Origin: UBA1847 sp942492205
GTDB lineage: Bacteria > Pseudomonadota > Gammaproteobacteria > Steroidobacterales > Woeseiaceae
Assembly (NCBI GenBank): GCA_942492205.1
Contig: CALODT010000005.1
Coordinates: 1 to 64,000 of the forward strand
Length of the DNA: 64,000 nt
Direction of reading: 5' to 3'
Part shown: in pieces, positions 24,317-33,449 of the stretch
Layout of the letters: each line of letters starts with the position of its first letter
Position numbering within the stretch: position 1 is the first letter of the stretch
The notes under the pieces: model-generated
Seen by the model: the letters and a program-made list of their open reading frames with translations, nothing else
Told to the model about the DNA's origin: nothing
The model's database searches: none
Translations under genes and position numbers: made by a program

Positions 24317-25855
24317 ATGCTAAGAACCTGCGCGATTATGGTTTTGTGCTCGATTAGCGTGGTGGGAGTCAATGCCACTGCTGCACCCGAAATTCTTGAC
24401 GCATCGATCGAAGATATTCAGGCCATGCTATCGAGTGACGAGATCTCCTCAGTAGATTTGGTTCGGTGGTATATCGCCCGGATTGAAGCTTATGACCAAA
24501 ATGGGCCCAATCTGAATGCAATCCAATACTTGAATCAGCGCGCGCTGGCACAGGCCGAAGCATTAGACAAAGAACGAAAGGCTTCTGGCCCACGCTCACT
24601 GCTGCATGGTATCCCGCTGGTTATCAAAGACAATTACGAAACGATAGACGCACCTACCACCGCTGGATCAGCTATTTTGGCTGAGCATTGGCCGAAGCGT
24701 GATGCGACGCAGGTGGCAAAGTTGAAGCAGGCGGGAGCTATCGTGCTGGCCAAGACCACTATGCACGAGTTTGCCTATGGATGGACTACGCGCGGTTCGG
24801 CTTTTGGCATGACCCGTAACCCATACAATCCAACCCGACACCCTGGTGGTTCCAGCGGGGGCACCGGCGCCGCAGTGGCTGCAAACTTAGCTACTGCAGG
24901 TATGGGTAGCGATACTTGCGGCTCGATTCGCGTCCCTGCTGCACACAACAATTTGGTTGGTCTGCGCGGCACACAGGGTATCAGTAGCCGCTCCGGTATC
25001 ATCCCATTATCCAGTTCCAGAGATGTGGGTGGACCTTTGGCGCGAAGCGTGCGCGATCTCGCCATATTGCTTGATAGCACAGTGGGCTACGATCCACTCG
25101 ACAGTCAAACCGGAGAATCCCTTGGGAAAATTCCGGCAAGCTATCTGGCCAGTTTGAAAAAACTCGATCTTGAAAATGTGCGAATCGGTGTGCTCAACGA
25201 TTGGTTCGGTCCCGATAAGGCAGCTGGCTCCGCCAACAGCGCCGTACGTTCCGTGTTGGAAAAGCTGCGAAAAGCAGGTGCGCAGATTGTCGAACTTAGC
25301 TCACCAGAATTAAAAGCACTGCAGATCGAAACAACTTCGCCGTCCGCGTGGTTCGTTGACGACTACGATCTAAAACATGACTTACCAGCATATTTAGCTC
25401 AGTTCCCGTCCCTTACACCCCAGTCTTTCGCTGAGCTCGCTAAAGATTCTCGACTAGAAAAAGAGGTTTCGAAATTTTGGCAGAATATTTTGAATCCAAG
25501 CTTTGATTCCCATACAACCTATTTGCAAAGTCATGCAGACGGCCGATCAATGCGCCAAAGGCTCCTGACGTTAATGAGCGACGATGAGCTCGCTGTACTC
25601 GTTTATCCCACGGCCACTGAGGAAGCCGTCCCCCTCGGGGAAGAACAGATTCATTCCAATTGCAAACTTGCACCAGCATCTGGCCTGCCAGCAATCTCTG
25701 TGCCAGCAGGTTTTGGTAGTCAAGGCTTGCCAGTTGCGATCGAACTGCTTGCGGAACCGTGGGCGGAACAAAAATTGCTCAACCTTGCATATACCATTGA
25801 GCAGGTGGCTCCGGCGAGACAACCGCCTGAGCTAACCCCTCGAATCACAGAATGA
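24317..25855 (+). CDS. exported amidase-signature family hydrolase
   Basis: A 512-residue protein with a signal peptide (about residues 1-23). The amidase-signature core has the catalytic Lys (VIKDNYET), the Gly/Ser-rich HPGGSSGGTGAAVAANL with the cis-Ser, and the nucleophile region GSDTCGSIRVPAAHNNLVGLRG. It hydrolyses an amide or ester in the periplasm; the substrate is not visible. It converges on an SSS-family symporter gene, which could import a product. The region looks less GC-rich than the operons to its left. Confidence 0.88.
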   Translation: MLRTCAIMVLCSISVVGVNATAAPEILDASIEDIQAMLSSDEISSVDLVRWYIARIEAYDQNGPNLNAIQYLNQRALAQAEALDKERKASGPRSLLHGIPLVIKDNYETIDAPTTAGSAILAEHWPKRDATQVAKLKQAGAIVLAKTTMHEFAYGWTTRGSAFGMTRNPYNPTRHPGGSSGGTGAAVAANLATAGMGSDTCGSIRVPAAHNNLVGLRGTQGISSRSGIIPLSSSRDVGGPLARSVRDLAILLDSTVGYDPLDSQTGESLGKIPASYLASLKKLDLENVRIGVLNDWFGPDKAAGSANSAVRSVLEKLRKAGAQIVELSSPELKALQIETTSPSAWFVDDYDLKHDLPAYLAQFPSLTPQSFAELAKDSRLEKEVSKFWQNILNPSFDSHTTYLQSHADGRSMRQRLLTLMSDDELAVLVYPTATEEAVPLGEEQIHSNCKLAPASGLPAISVPAGFGSQGLPVAIELLAEPWAEQKLLNLAYTIEQVAPARQPPELTPRITE

Positions 25856-26162
25856 TGCTGACCGACACCATCGAAGCTCGGGAAGCAGGCACTCCAAGTT
25901 ACTTGATTGGACTGAGTTAGCTGTTGCAGCTCAGTCCGCTTAGGGTTGCGATTTCAACATGACAACAGGCGACCGTCCGCTTTCGAGGACATAGTTGACG
26001 CTTACCGAGCGTAATCCCCTTAGGCATACGGGAGTCCAACCTCTTCCCAGTCAAGCAGATTCCAACGACTACCTACGTTGTTTGCTTAGTGCCGCCCTGA
26101 AATGAATCGACAAGTCTCTTCCAAAAGTCCCCTTGGCCATTACGGCTTCGCATCATTCGGGA
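25856..26162. other. convergent intergenic stretch
   Basis: About 300 bp between the converging amidase and symporter genes. No gene, clear terminator or full repeat is seen; CGACCGTCCGCTTTCGAGG near 25970 is a weak match to the palindromic repeat family. Confidence 0.5.
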
Positions 26163-27908
26163 TCAAGACGCTTTTGTTTGCTTAGGCATGTAATAACTAT
26201 GAATGGCGCGGCGCATCAGCCACGTCAGGAAGCAGAAAATGATGGACCAGCAATAGGCAAATATTGATTCACCGCTCAACCAGTCAAAGCGAAACTCTCC
26301 CCCATCGGCAAACACTGCTTGTTGATAGGGCAAAACATAAAAGCGCAACATGCCCAGGGTCATGATTACACCAAACACGCCCAGAGCATAAGCGTAGCGC
26401 AGGGTTTTTCTTGCCTCCCTCTCATCCAGTTCCTCCACAGGAATATTCAGCAAAGCCAGGCGATTACGGCGTTCGATATCGGTAACGCGGGTATTCCTTG
26501 ACACGATCAGCACCACCACCAGACTGACGATTCCGCCCATGAGGATGGGGTCGAGGTAGGCAGGCAACTCGATCAGGTCCATAGTAGACAGGAGCTTGGG
26601 AATGGTATTGCCCAGAAAACCTGCAACGATGCCCCAAAAGGCTGCACTGGCGGTAATTCGGCTACTCCAGATACTCATCAAGGCCACCGGGCCCCACGCA
26701 GAAGCAAACAGGGTGGCACCAAAATAGGTTAGCCAAAAAATATGCTGCTCAATGGACAAGCAAACCACCAGCGCGATAACACCCACCAGCAGCATCATCT
26801 GTCGGCTGAACGTCAAACGGGCCTTATCCTCAGTTGATTTCAATCGGAAAATATCATTACTGAAGTTGAACCCGGCCAGAGAAAGGAAGGTAGAGGCCGA
26901 AGACAGGCCGGCCGCAACCAGGCCTGCCAGGACCAGTGCACCCACCATGGGTGTGAGAATGTTGGTGGAAGCCCAGATCAAAACATCCTCTCTGGGCTCA
27001 ATCGCTTCATTGCTCAGATTCACCATCGACGCAGCCATGAATACAACCATTTGCACTACCGCGATACTGATCGCAGCCACTGCCGCAGAGCGCAGCACTA
27101 CCTGTTCATTCTTGGCCATCAGATAGCGGCTGGATTGCCACGGGCTTACAGCCGCCACGAAGCTCCAACCGACGCTGACAATGAGATACCAGATCAGGAA
27201 ATCTGCCGGTGTCTTCCAGATCTGACCGGGTCCCGACATGCCGTGCCAGGCCATCAGATTCGGTTTGGATTGCAGCTGAGTAAGATCCTCCATGGCGGCC
27301 ACCCAGCCGCCATGCGTCTCAAAGATTGAGAACATTGCCAGGAAACTGACCAGGCTGAACAACAGGAACATCATCGTATCGGTTAGCACCACACCCCGGG
27401 AGCCAGAGTACAGGGTGAATGAGGTGTAACTCGCCCAGGCTACGACCAAAGCTTGCGTGTACGACAGCGCCGTAAGGTTGGACAGAATCAGTGCTACACC
27501 CTGCGTGACCGCAATGAGGTAAAAGCCGATGCCGACCACCACCGTTATGCCAGCCACCACCTGCACTCGGCGACTGTTGAAGCGGTCAGCAAAATATCCG
27601 GCTACTGTCAATGAGCGACTGCGGCGCAGGTAGCGGCCGAAGTAAATGGCACCGTAGATATAACCAACCAGGAATAGAGCGGGAATCAACATACGACCCG
27701 TGTTGAACCCATAGATGAAACCCGCATCCCCCAGGAACGTATTTGTGCTGAGGAAACTCGCAACCAGGGTACCCACGATCAGCAGGGTCGGTGCCTGGCG
27801 GCCAACCACGAAGTAGTCCTCCAGGTTTTTCACCCTGCGGCCAGCGTAGTTACCGACTGCCACGTAGATCAGGATGCTGATAAAGATCGTGATCGTGTAG
27901 ATATTCAT
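26163..27908 (-). CDS. sodium:solute symporter (SSS family)
   Basis: A 581-residue membrane protein with about 14 hydrophobic segments, in the size range of SSS members. Typical features are N-terminal NYAGRRVKNLEDYFVVGR, the helix stretch VGTLVASFLSTNTFLGDAGF and the motif GLVAAGLSSASTFLSLAGFNFSNDI. It would import a small organic solute with Na+. The substrate group cannot be assigned by eye. Confidence 0.9.
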   Translation of the reverse strand: MNIYTITIFISILIYVAVGNYAGRRVKNLEDYFVVGRQAPTLLIVGTLVASFLSTNTFLGDAGFIYGFNTGRMLIPALFLVGYIYGAIYFGRYLRRSRSLTVAGYFADRFNSRRVQVVAGITVVVGIGFYLIAVTQGVALILSNLTALSYTQALVVAWASYTSFTLYSGSRGVVLTDTMMFLLFSLVSFLAMFSIFETHGGWVAAMEDLTQLQSKPNLMAWHGMSGPGQIWKTPADFLIWYLIVSVGWSFVAAVSPWQSSRYLMAKNEQVVLRSAAVAAISIAVVQMVVFMAASMVNLSNEAIEPREDVLIWASTNILTPMVGALVLAGLVAAGLSSASTFLSLAGFNFSNDIFRLKSTEDKARLTFSRQMMLLVGVIALVVCLSIEQHIFWLTYFGATLFASAWGPVALMSIWSSRITASAAFWGIVAGFLGNTIPKLLSTMDLIELPAYLDPILMGGIVSLVVVLIVSRNTRVTDIERRNRLALLNIPVEELDEREARKTLRYAYALGVFGVIMTLGMLRFYVLPYQQAVFADGGEFRFDWLSGESIFAYCWSIIFCFLTWLMRRAIHSYYMPKQTKAS

Positions 27909-28325
27909 AGGAGATGATCTCGGTTATTTTTTATTTTTGGATCAATCAAGGTTTAACGATCACTGCCGAGTCATGCTCTGGCAGGGGTGCAATATTTCCT
28001 GCCTATTTGTCGCCGACTACTTGACTGTCGCAATGCCTGCGACACCCAACAACTCTGTACAGCAACATAGCCTACATTGTCAAAAAGGTCGATGTTGCCA
28101 ACTGCGTCACCAAGGATGCCGCCTTGCGCTGTCTATGTGCCCGGCAAGTCACCGGGCCGCAGTTTATTCTTGCGCTCGCCGATAATTTGGATTGTGGTCA
28201 CTATCGGTGACCAGCCCCCTATGACAACCGCACCTGTAATGTGAGAGCGCGTGCTCATTGTTCCCTGGCTAATGCTGGCATGACAAGCCGGTTAATTTCA
28301 TTCGGTTCGGGCGGGCAAGTTCCTG
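27909..28325. other. intergenic stretch upstream of the symporter gene
   Basis: Holds the leader of the leftward symporter gene. No other gene or recognisable element is seen. Confidence 0.5.
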
Positions 28326-28664
28326 ATGATAACGTTCGGTGCAATCGGGTATATCGATTGCCGAACCCCGCATCATCATCTGAACAGTGATGAGCTGCGC
28401 ACTTACACGGACGATGTGTTTCGCTTCGTGAACGTAGACGTCGGAAAATTCAGTGCTAATCGGGATGTCGCCGAAAAACTCGGTATCGACCTTACCCGAG
28501 GAATCCCGGTCGCCGCATTTTTCGATCCCGCGGGTGAGACGATCGGTACAACGAACGACAGCCAACCGGAACCGGCGCAATTTTACACGTCCAAGCAAAT
28601 TCTCAGGTTCGTCAGGGATATTCCCGAGCGAAACCTGATTACGGCGCCGGACACAGCGTCATAG
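28326..28664 (+). pseudogene. thioredoxin-fold protein remnant
   Basis: A 112-residue frame. FRFVNVDVGKFSANRDVAEK, followed by LTRGIPVAAFFDPAG with the cis-Pro, matches the second half of secreted thioredoxin-family proteins. At the expected CxxC position the sequence reads DCRTPHHH, so one active cysteine is lost, and the N-terminal strand and signal peptide are missing. It is probably a 5'-truncated pseudogene; a short divergent protein is the alternative. Confidence 0.6.
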
Positions 28665-29175
28665 CAGCACAGCGGCGTTGCTGCGATTGCGAGCGCTCGT
28701 TCGCGGTGACAAGTCGGAACCGTGCGTCTTCGTCACTGCAGATCACGTGGCCTTGGGCTCTATCGACAGCGCAAACAACAAGCCGGGTTATCGATCCCTC
28801 GTTACTTTCACCACGGCGAGGTCGATGATCGCTTACCTGCCGAAGTACGGTAAGCGGTGCGTGGTCCCGGCCCGACGCGTGCTGATGTTGAACATCTTCA
28901 AGAATCCCGCGGATGACGCGAAGGTCACAGGTTCGACCGGAGGCCGACGCAGCCGGCCGACAGACGCACAAGGAGCGCCCTTCAGGGGCACGCCCACAGG
29001 ACCGAATCAATCCTGTCGGGCGCGCCAAACTTTTCAATAAGTTGCGCTGGTATCAGTGGCTGTCGTCTGCAGAAACTGTGATTTTTCGAATACGTATTTT
29101 CACGCATAAGCGCACTACGGGCACGATGAAGGAGATATAATTTCGATGACGGGTGGATCCAGCCGACATTGAAGG
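28665..29175. other. intergenic stretch with tRNA-derived repeat E
   Basis: Two overlapping open frames here lack family features. The recognisable content is repeat copy E (28921-29027) and the leader of the desaturase gene. Confidence 0.55.
28921..29027 (+). repeat. tRNA-Arg-derived repeat, copy E
   Basis: T-stem ACAGG (28927-28931) pairs with CCTGT (29012-29016), then acceptor strand CGGGCGC and an intact GCCA end (29024-29027). The T-loop is split by a 74-nt insert (28935-29008) ending GAATC. The insert includes GGCCG-CGGCC (28942-28958), the shared block CGACAGACGC (28958-28967) and a GCCC-TTCA-GGGGC stem. Nothing 5' of the variable loop is recognisable. Confidence 0.8.
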
Positions 29176-30222
29176 ATGTTAGAGCAAACCCTGAATTTCG
29201 ACGAAGATCATGCCGAAACGAGTGAAGGACTGCGTATCGGGAAGGATCTGATCAAGGCAACCGTGCCGTTCGCGGAGGTTTCGGTACGGCGCAGTTGGTG
29301 GCACGTCGGCACGACCTTCGCAATGCTGGTGGCGGCACTTGCCGGCGCCGGACTCGCACCCTGGTGGCCGCTGCAATTACTATTTTCCCTGCTTGCGGCC
29401 ATGTTGATGGTACGCGCTTTCATTACCTACCATGACTACATGCATCGCGCCATCCTGGTGCGATCGCGCATCGCGTGGATCTTGTTCCGGATTTATTCAG
29501 CCCTGGCGCTTACGCCACCGCGTTCCTGGAAGAAGAGTCATAACTATCATCACGGCCATGTTGGCCAGATCTCCGCGTCGAGTATCGGCGCTTTCCCGAT
29601 CATGACAACGAAAATGTGGCAGGAAGCGTCCTGGGGCGAGAGAGCGAGTTACCGAATTATTCGTCATCCCCTCACCGTGCTGGCCGGTTACTTCACCATT
29701 TTTTTCCTGAGCATCACGTTATTGCCGCTGTTAAAGGACCCGGCGCGACATTGGGACTCTTTGCTCGCGCTTGTCGGTCACGCAGCGTTGCTCGCGGTAC
29801 TGTGGATTTTCGGTGGCTTCGATACCGCGTTCTTTGTCCTGTTGCTGCCCATGACCATCGCCTCCGCGTTGGGTAGCTACCTGTTTTTCGCGCAACACAG
29901 CTTCAAGCGCATGCATATATTGTCCTCGGAGGCGTGGACCTACTACCGGGCCGCCATGGAATCGTCGAGCTACATGCGACTTAATAAAGTCATGCAATGG
30001 TTTACCGGCAACATCGGTTTTCACCATATCCATCACCTTAACGTCCGCATACCTTTCTACCGGTTACCCGAGGTGATGGCTGCGATCCCTGAACTGCAGT
30101 CGCCCGTGACGACGACGCTCAGCCCTCGCGACATTCGCGACTGTTTCCGCTGCTGCCTGTGGGACGAAGATCGGCAGCGAGTCGTTGCGTACCGCGAGGC
30201 ATCACGAATGACTGCGGCCTGA
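29176..30222 (+). CDS. membrane fatty acid desaturase
   Basis: A 348-residue protein with several membrane segments and the three histidine boxes of membrane di-iron desaturases: HDYMH, HNYHHGH and, near the C-terminus, HHIHH. It would introduce a double bond into membrane acyl chains. The nearby cold-shock protein gene is consistent with, but does not prove, a role in cold adaptation of membranes. Confidence 0.87.
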   Translation: MLEQTLNFDEDHAETSEGLRIGKDLIKATVPFAEVSVRRSWWHVGTTFAMLVAALAGAGLAPWWPLQLLFSLLAAMLMVRAFITYHDYMHRAILVRSRIAWILFRIYSALALTPPRSWKKSHNYHHGHVGQISASSIGAFPIMTTKMWQEASWGERASYRIIRHPLTVLAGYFTIFFLSITLLPLLKDPARHWDSLLALVGHAALLAVLWIFGGFDTAFFVLLLPMTIASALGSYLFFAQHSFKRMHILSSEAWTYYRAAMESSSYMRLNKVMQWFTGNIGFHHIHHLNVRIPFYRLPEVMAAIPELQSPVTTTLSPRDIRDCFRCCLWDEDRQRVVAYREASRMTAA

Positions 30223-30251
30223 CGGCGAACACCAGCACAGGTCGAGTCGAA

Positions 30252-30368
30252 TTATTCGCCGATGCGTCCCCTTTGGTTCTTCTTGTCTTTCTTGGCGGCT
30301 TTTTTTTCCTTTGCCGTCATGGCCGGCACTTTCTTGTTCTCTTTGTTGCTCTTTTGCCCTTTGCTCAT
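30252..30368 (-). CDS. small lysine-rich protein (38 aa)
   Basis: The ATG at 30368 has an excellent AGGAG Shine-Dalgarno. The product is about one third lysine (MSKGQKSNKENKKVP, then KEKKAAKKDKKNQRGR) with no hydrophobic part. Similar short Lys-rich proteins occur widely in Proteobacteria without known function; RNA or DNA binding is a guess. The upstream in-frame extension is not needed. Confidence 0.65.
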   Translation of the reverse strand: MSKGQKSNKENKKVPAMTAKEKKAAKKDKKNQRGRIGE

Positions 30369-30857
30369 CACCTTTTCTCCTGCGTTGAGCTGCACTGTCG
30401 CGCCAGATATGTAATGCACGATTGTTGTAACATTACAGCAGACGGCGGATTCGTATCGTGAAGAGTTGGCCGGTCGATCCGGCTTTTCCACGCCGGCCAG
30501 CTAAAATGAGCCGGAATCCGTGTGAGCCCTATTGGCGAAATACGCCCTCATTAATCGTCCCGCCGCAGAAATCGGGTGGCATGCCATCACGGATTGATGC
30601 CATTTGACCCGCATTCTGTGAAAAGAAGTCGCCGACAATGTCGAATTATGTGCGCATATTGCTTGCTTACTGGGGATTAAGCCCTATACTCAGGCCAGCT
30701 AGTAAGTGCTCTGTTCACTGTGCTCTCCATTTCGACGTTCCCGCAGAAGTTTCTTCCGTAGTACCTCGTCCTGTTTTTCATAAGTAATTGCACCGCTTCC
30801 AGCCACACCGGCTCTTGGAAAAGGGCTTATATTATTCTGAATAAACAGGAAACAACT
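30369..30857. other. intergenic region and cold-shock 5' leader
   Basis: No gene. The left part is the divergent leader of the Lys-rich gene and the right part is the likely long cspA-type leader. Secondary structure was not computed. Confidence 0.5.
30663..30690 (+). promoter_or_regulatory. predicted promoter of the cold-shock gene
   Basis: TTGCTT (30663-30668), a 16-bp spacer and TATACT (30685-30690). Transcription from here would give a 5' leader of about 160 nt before the cold-shock ORF, the long leader typical of cspA-type mRNAs. Confidence 0.45.
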
Positions 30858-31064
30858 ATGTCAACCACTACTGGTACCGTTAAATGGTTCAACGAAGCCA
30901 AAGGCTTCGGCTTCATCGAGCAGGAATCTGGACCCGACGTCTTTGCACACTTCAGCGAGATCAAGAGCGAAGGCTTTAAGACGCTCGCCGAAGGCCAAAA
31001 GGTCGAGTTTACCGTTACGCAGGGTCAGAAAGGCCCGCAGGCGGAAAACATCGTCGCCGCTTAA
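30858..31064 (+). CDS. cold-shock protein, CspA family
   Basis: A 68-residue single cold-shock domain with both RNA-binding motifs: GTVKWFNEAKGFGFIEQ (RNP1 region) and DVFAHFSEI (RNP2 region). It acts as a nucleic-acid chaperone. It is a single gene with a long leader and a strong terminator just downstream. Confidence 0.95.
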   Translation: MSTTTGTVKWFNEAKGFGFIEQESGPDVFAHFSEIKSEGFKTLAEGQKVEFTVTQGQKGPQAENIVAA

Positions 31065-31083
31065 AAAGCCGACGGATATATCA

Positions 31084-31111
31084 AAGGGCCCCGACATCGG
31101 GGCCCTTTTTC
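31084..31111 (+). terminator. Rho-independent terminator of the cold-shock gene
   Basis: AAGGGCCCCGA pairs with TCGGGGCCCTT around a short loop, directly followed by a T-run, 20 nt after the stop codon. Confidence 0.88.
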
Positions 31112-31168
31112 GTTGGGCCTGTGTGAGACGGTTGATTCGCTCGACCTTTCAGTAAGACTGCCTGCCGC

Positions 31169-32200
31169 TCAGCGAATGGCAAGCGGACGTCCAGGCGATC
31201 CTGTGGCCCCCTTCAGCCGGAGCGGATTGAAGATGAAGAGGAAATCGTACACCTCGTCGTCAGCGAGCAATCGCAGATTGAGGTTCTCGAGCATGTAGAT
31301 TCCGTGCAGCGTGATGAGCTCCTGATGGACAGGGTGAAACAAGGACTTGTCGGGATTGGGAATCACCTCGACGCAGCATGAATCTGCACCGACGAGTGAG
31401 ACCTTCTTGTCGGCAAGCCACCGAGCGACGGCGATACCGATGCCCGGTGAACCCTCGTTCTCCGGGTGGTCGTAGTCTGCGTTGTTGTACTTGGGTGGGT
31501 TGCCCCAGTTCACCGCCCAACCGTAATTGAGGAGGATCGCATCTCCGGGCTGGATGTCGTTCTCGTCGATCCCCTGTCGCGCGAGCGCGCCCTGGACGTC
31601 CTCAATCGTTACCTCGTGGCGGCTGGATAATGTGGCGACGCCCTTGTAGCCCGCGATGTCGATCAGGAGTCCCCGCGTGATGATGGGCCCCGCCTTTTCC
31701 GTGCCGAGGGCCTTAAGACCCCCGGGGGCCAGAACTTCTTCCCTGGTGAATCCGTTGTAGAAGACGTCCTTCTTGGTCCCGTCCTCATACGTAACCCGGG
31801 TTCCGACGTGGCCAAGCGCGTCGAACTGAGTGCCTACCTGCCCGATCTGGCCGACGAAAAAGTCTTCTCCATGCCAAACGCCAGCGTTTTTCCCCCAGGC
31901 GCGGTGATCAGGGGCCGGTATGAGTAACTTGAAATCTCGGTCACCGAACAGCGGCATGCCACGCTCGTATATGTGGCCCAGTTCGTAAATCTCTCCGGTC
32001 TTCACACTCTGGAGCGCTTGGAGAATCTTTTCGGGCGTGATCCAATTCGAGGCGCCGGCCTGGTCATCCGCACCCCACTGAGAATTCGGCCACCAAGGAC
32101 CTTTCTCACGCGTTTGCGCTGAGCTCTCGCGAGGACTGCACAAACAGACAGCGATCGTGGCGAAGAATCCGATTAGTTGTGCGTGACGGTATGCGTGCAT
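31169..32200 (-). CDS. exported cyclase-family (kynurenine formamidase-like) hydrolase
   Basis: A 343-residue protein with a signal peptide ending near SSA. The cyclase-fold motif reads QVGTQFDALGH, a variant of the metal-binding HxGTHxDxxxH, and conserved segments such as GDAILLNYGWA follow. Plain kynurenine formamidases are shorter; this longer type is common and uncharacterised. The start at 32200 has an AGGAG Shine-Dalgarno and opens directly on the signal peptide. The first metal His is Gln, so altered metal binding is possible. Confidence 0.82.
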   Translation of the reverse strand: MHAYRHAQLIGFFATIAVCLCSPRESSAQTREKGPWWPNSQWGADDQAGASNWITPEKILQALQSVKTGEIYELGHIYERGMPLFGDRDFKLLIPAPDHRAWGKNAGVWHGEDFFVGQIGQVGTQFDALGHVGTRVTYEDGTKKDVFYNGFTREEVLAPGGLKALGTEKAGPIITRGLLIDIAGYKGVATLSSRHEVTIEDVQGALARQGIDENDIQPGDAILLNYGWAVNWGNPPKYNNADYDHPENEGSPGIGIAVARWLADKKVSLVGADSCCVEVIPNPDKSLFHPVHQELITLHGIYMLENLNLRLLADDEVYDFLFIFNPLRLKGATGSPGRPLAIR

Positions 32201-32458
32201 GGTTGCTCCTGTGGCTTTGATTTGTGAAGCCGCTTGACGTCCAGGCACAGTACCACAGGCAGTTGATGGCTAACCGCTACCCGAGTATCGCGCCCGATGC
32301 GCCGACGAGCCTCGACTGAAGCTCCCTCGCGTGGTGCTCATCGAAATTTTCCTTTATCGTTGCCGCGAATATTCCAAGTTATCGAGCGTCCGAAAAGTCA
32401 GTAGCTGCCGTTGTACCTCAGAAGATTTAAGAGGCAGACTACCGCCAGAAGGAGACAT

Positions 32459-32881
32459 TCACTCGTTCGAATATTGGTCTGCCAAAAGGTCAAGACATCG
32501 TGCCAGGAAACGCTCATGTGTTGCGACTATGATCTCAGACTGTGTGTCAAGAAATGCTTCGTTCCTGACCGCGGCGATATTCTCGTATCGGTCTGAACGG
32601 TCAGTCGGATACCCGGTTGGCCATAATTTCATGATGACAGCGCGCAGCGTAGCCGACGCTTCTTCCTCGCCCAGTGCGTCCAGAGCCTCGATAGCCACCA
32701 GTGCCAAGTCGCCCGAGTAATTGAAGAAGTACTGATCGAGGGGACCGTTGAGAGTGTCGCCTGCAAGAGCTTCAAGAACGACGTAATGCTGCTCGTCATT
32801 CGAAAGCTCGCCAAAACCAACTTTCTCGTAACGCTGTCCGAGCTTGTCCCAAGCTTCTCGCTGCGAGTCTGTTAGCTCCAT
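32459..32881 (-). CDS. DMP19/DUF4375-like protein
   Basis: A 140-residue acidic protein. QHYVVLEALAGDTLNGPLDQ, then YFFNYSGD and an Ala-rich helix resemble the DMP19/DUF4375 domain, named after a neisserial DNA-mimic protein that antagonises a repressor. The whole protein is this domain. It is a single gene, leftward, in the second repeat-separated cluster. Family assignment is by eye, and the DNA-mimic role is an inference from one family member. Confidence 0.68.
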   Translation of the reverse strand: MELTDSQREAWDKLGQRYEKVGFGELSNDEQHYVVLEALAGDTLNGPLDQYFFNYSGDLALVAIEALDALGEEEASATLRAVIMKLWPTGYPTDRSDRYENIAAVRNEAFLDTQSEIIVATHERFLARCLDLLADQYSNE

Positions 32882-32900
32882 CAGAATAATCGGCCGAAGG

Positions 32901-32970
32901 TTGTCTTTGGGTCAGTAGCAGAAATTATAGCCTGCCCCTTGCGACCGTCGCCCTACGGCCAGTTGCCGAC
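32901..32970. repeat. palindromic cassette repeat 8
   Basis: TTTGGGTCAGTAGCAG, AATTATAGCCTG, GTCGCCCTACGGCCA. The same order and spacing recurs at 43646-43715, upstream of the HIT gene. Confidence 0.75.
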
Positions 32971-32976
32971 ATTGGA

Positions 32977-33195
32977 TCAGCGCTCGGCGCTGCTTTCTGT
33001 TTCGTCTGGGCTCGTGGTTTTGTTAGCCGCCGTGTCGGATGTTCGAGTCGCGCGGCGTCGTTCCCGCGGTTTCCAACCTAGCGACCGAAGCAAGCTGAAC
33101 CATGATGACATAATAAAGTCATCAATCTCGTCGATGAATCGCACAATGGATTCCGTGGATGGTCTCTTGAAGATAGACAGCTTCACAATAGGCAT
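32977..33195 (-). CDS. small basic protein, unknown (72 aa)
   Basis: The frame lies exactly between repeats 8 and 9 and is leftward like most cassette genes. The product starts MPIVKLSIFKRPSTESIVRF, continues IDEIDDFIMSSWFSLLRSLG and ends in a low-complexity Thr/Ser/Glu tail. No family is recognised and the ribosome-binding site is weak. An open frame also exists on the other strand, so coding status is uncertain. Confidence 0.42.
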   Translation of the reverse strand: MPIVKLSIFKRPSTESIVRFIDEIDDFIMSSWFSLLRSLGWKPRERRRATRTSDTAANKTTSPDETESSAER

Positions 33196-33266
33196 CCTTA
33201 TGCTTCTGGGAGCAATCCGTGTCAATTCCGGGATGTACCTAACGACAATGACCGCATTTATTCAAG

Positions 33267-33330
33267 GCGGCCATTGAGACAGTCGAAAATCGCGTTTCTA
33301 CCGGTCGGCTAACGGCCAGAAGCGGTAAAT
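33267..33330. repeat. palindromic cassette repeat 9
   Basis: Ends in GCTAACGGCCAGAAGCGG (33308-33325), identical to the core of repeat 2. Confidence 0.7.
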
Positions 33331-33449
33331 CAGACTTGTATCATTGCTTCCGCAAATTGCCAGTACAAGCCACTATTTCGGTCGCAAGCCCATGCGATAT
33401 AGGATCGGCGGACAGCATCTGCTTCGGCCCTGTGCCAAAGGACGATTCC

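Noticed and set aside
76..29027. CRISPR array from the spaced repeats
   Set aside because: Repeats are kilobases apart, diverged and tRNA-derived; no short regular spacer pattern and no cas gene.
28678..29040. 120-residue plus-strand ORF
   Set aside because: Reads through tRNA-derived repeat E and has no family similarity.
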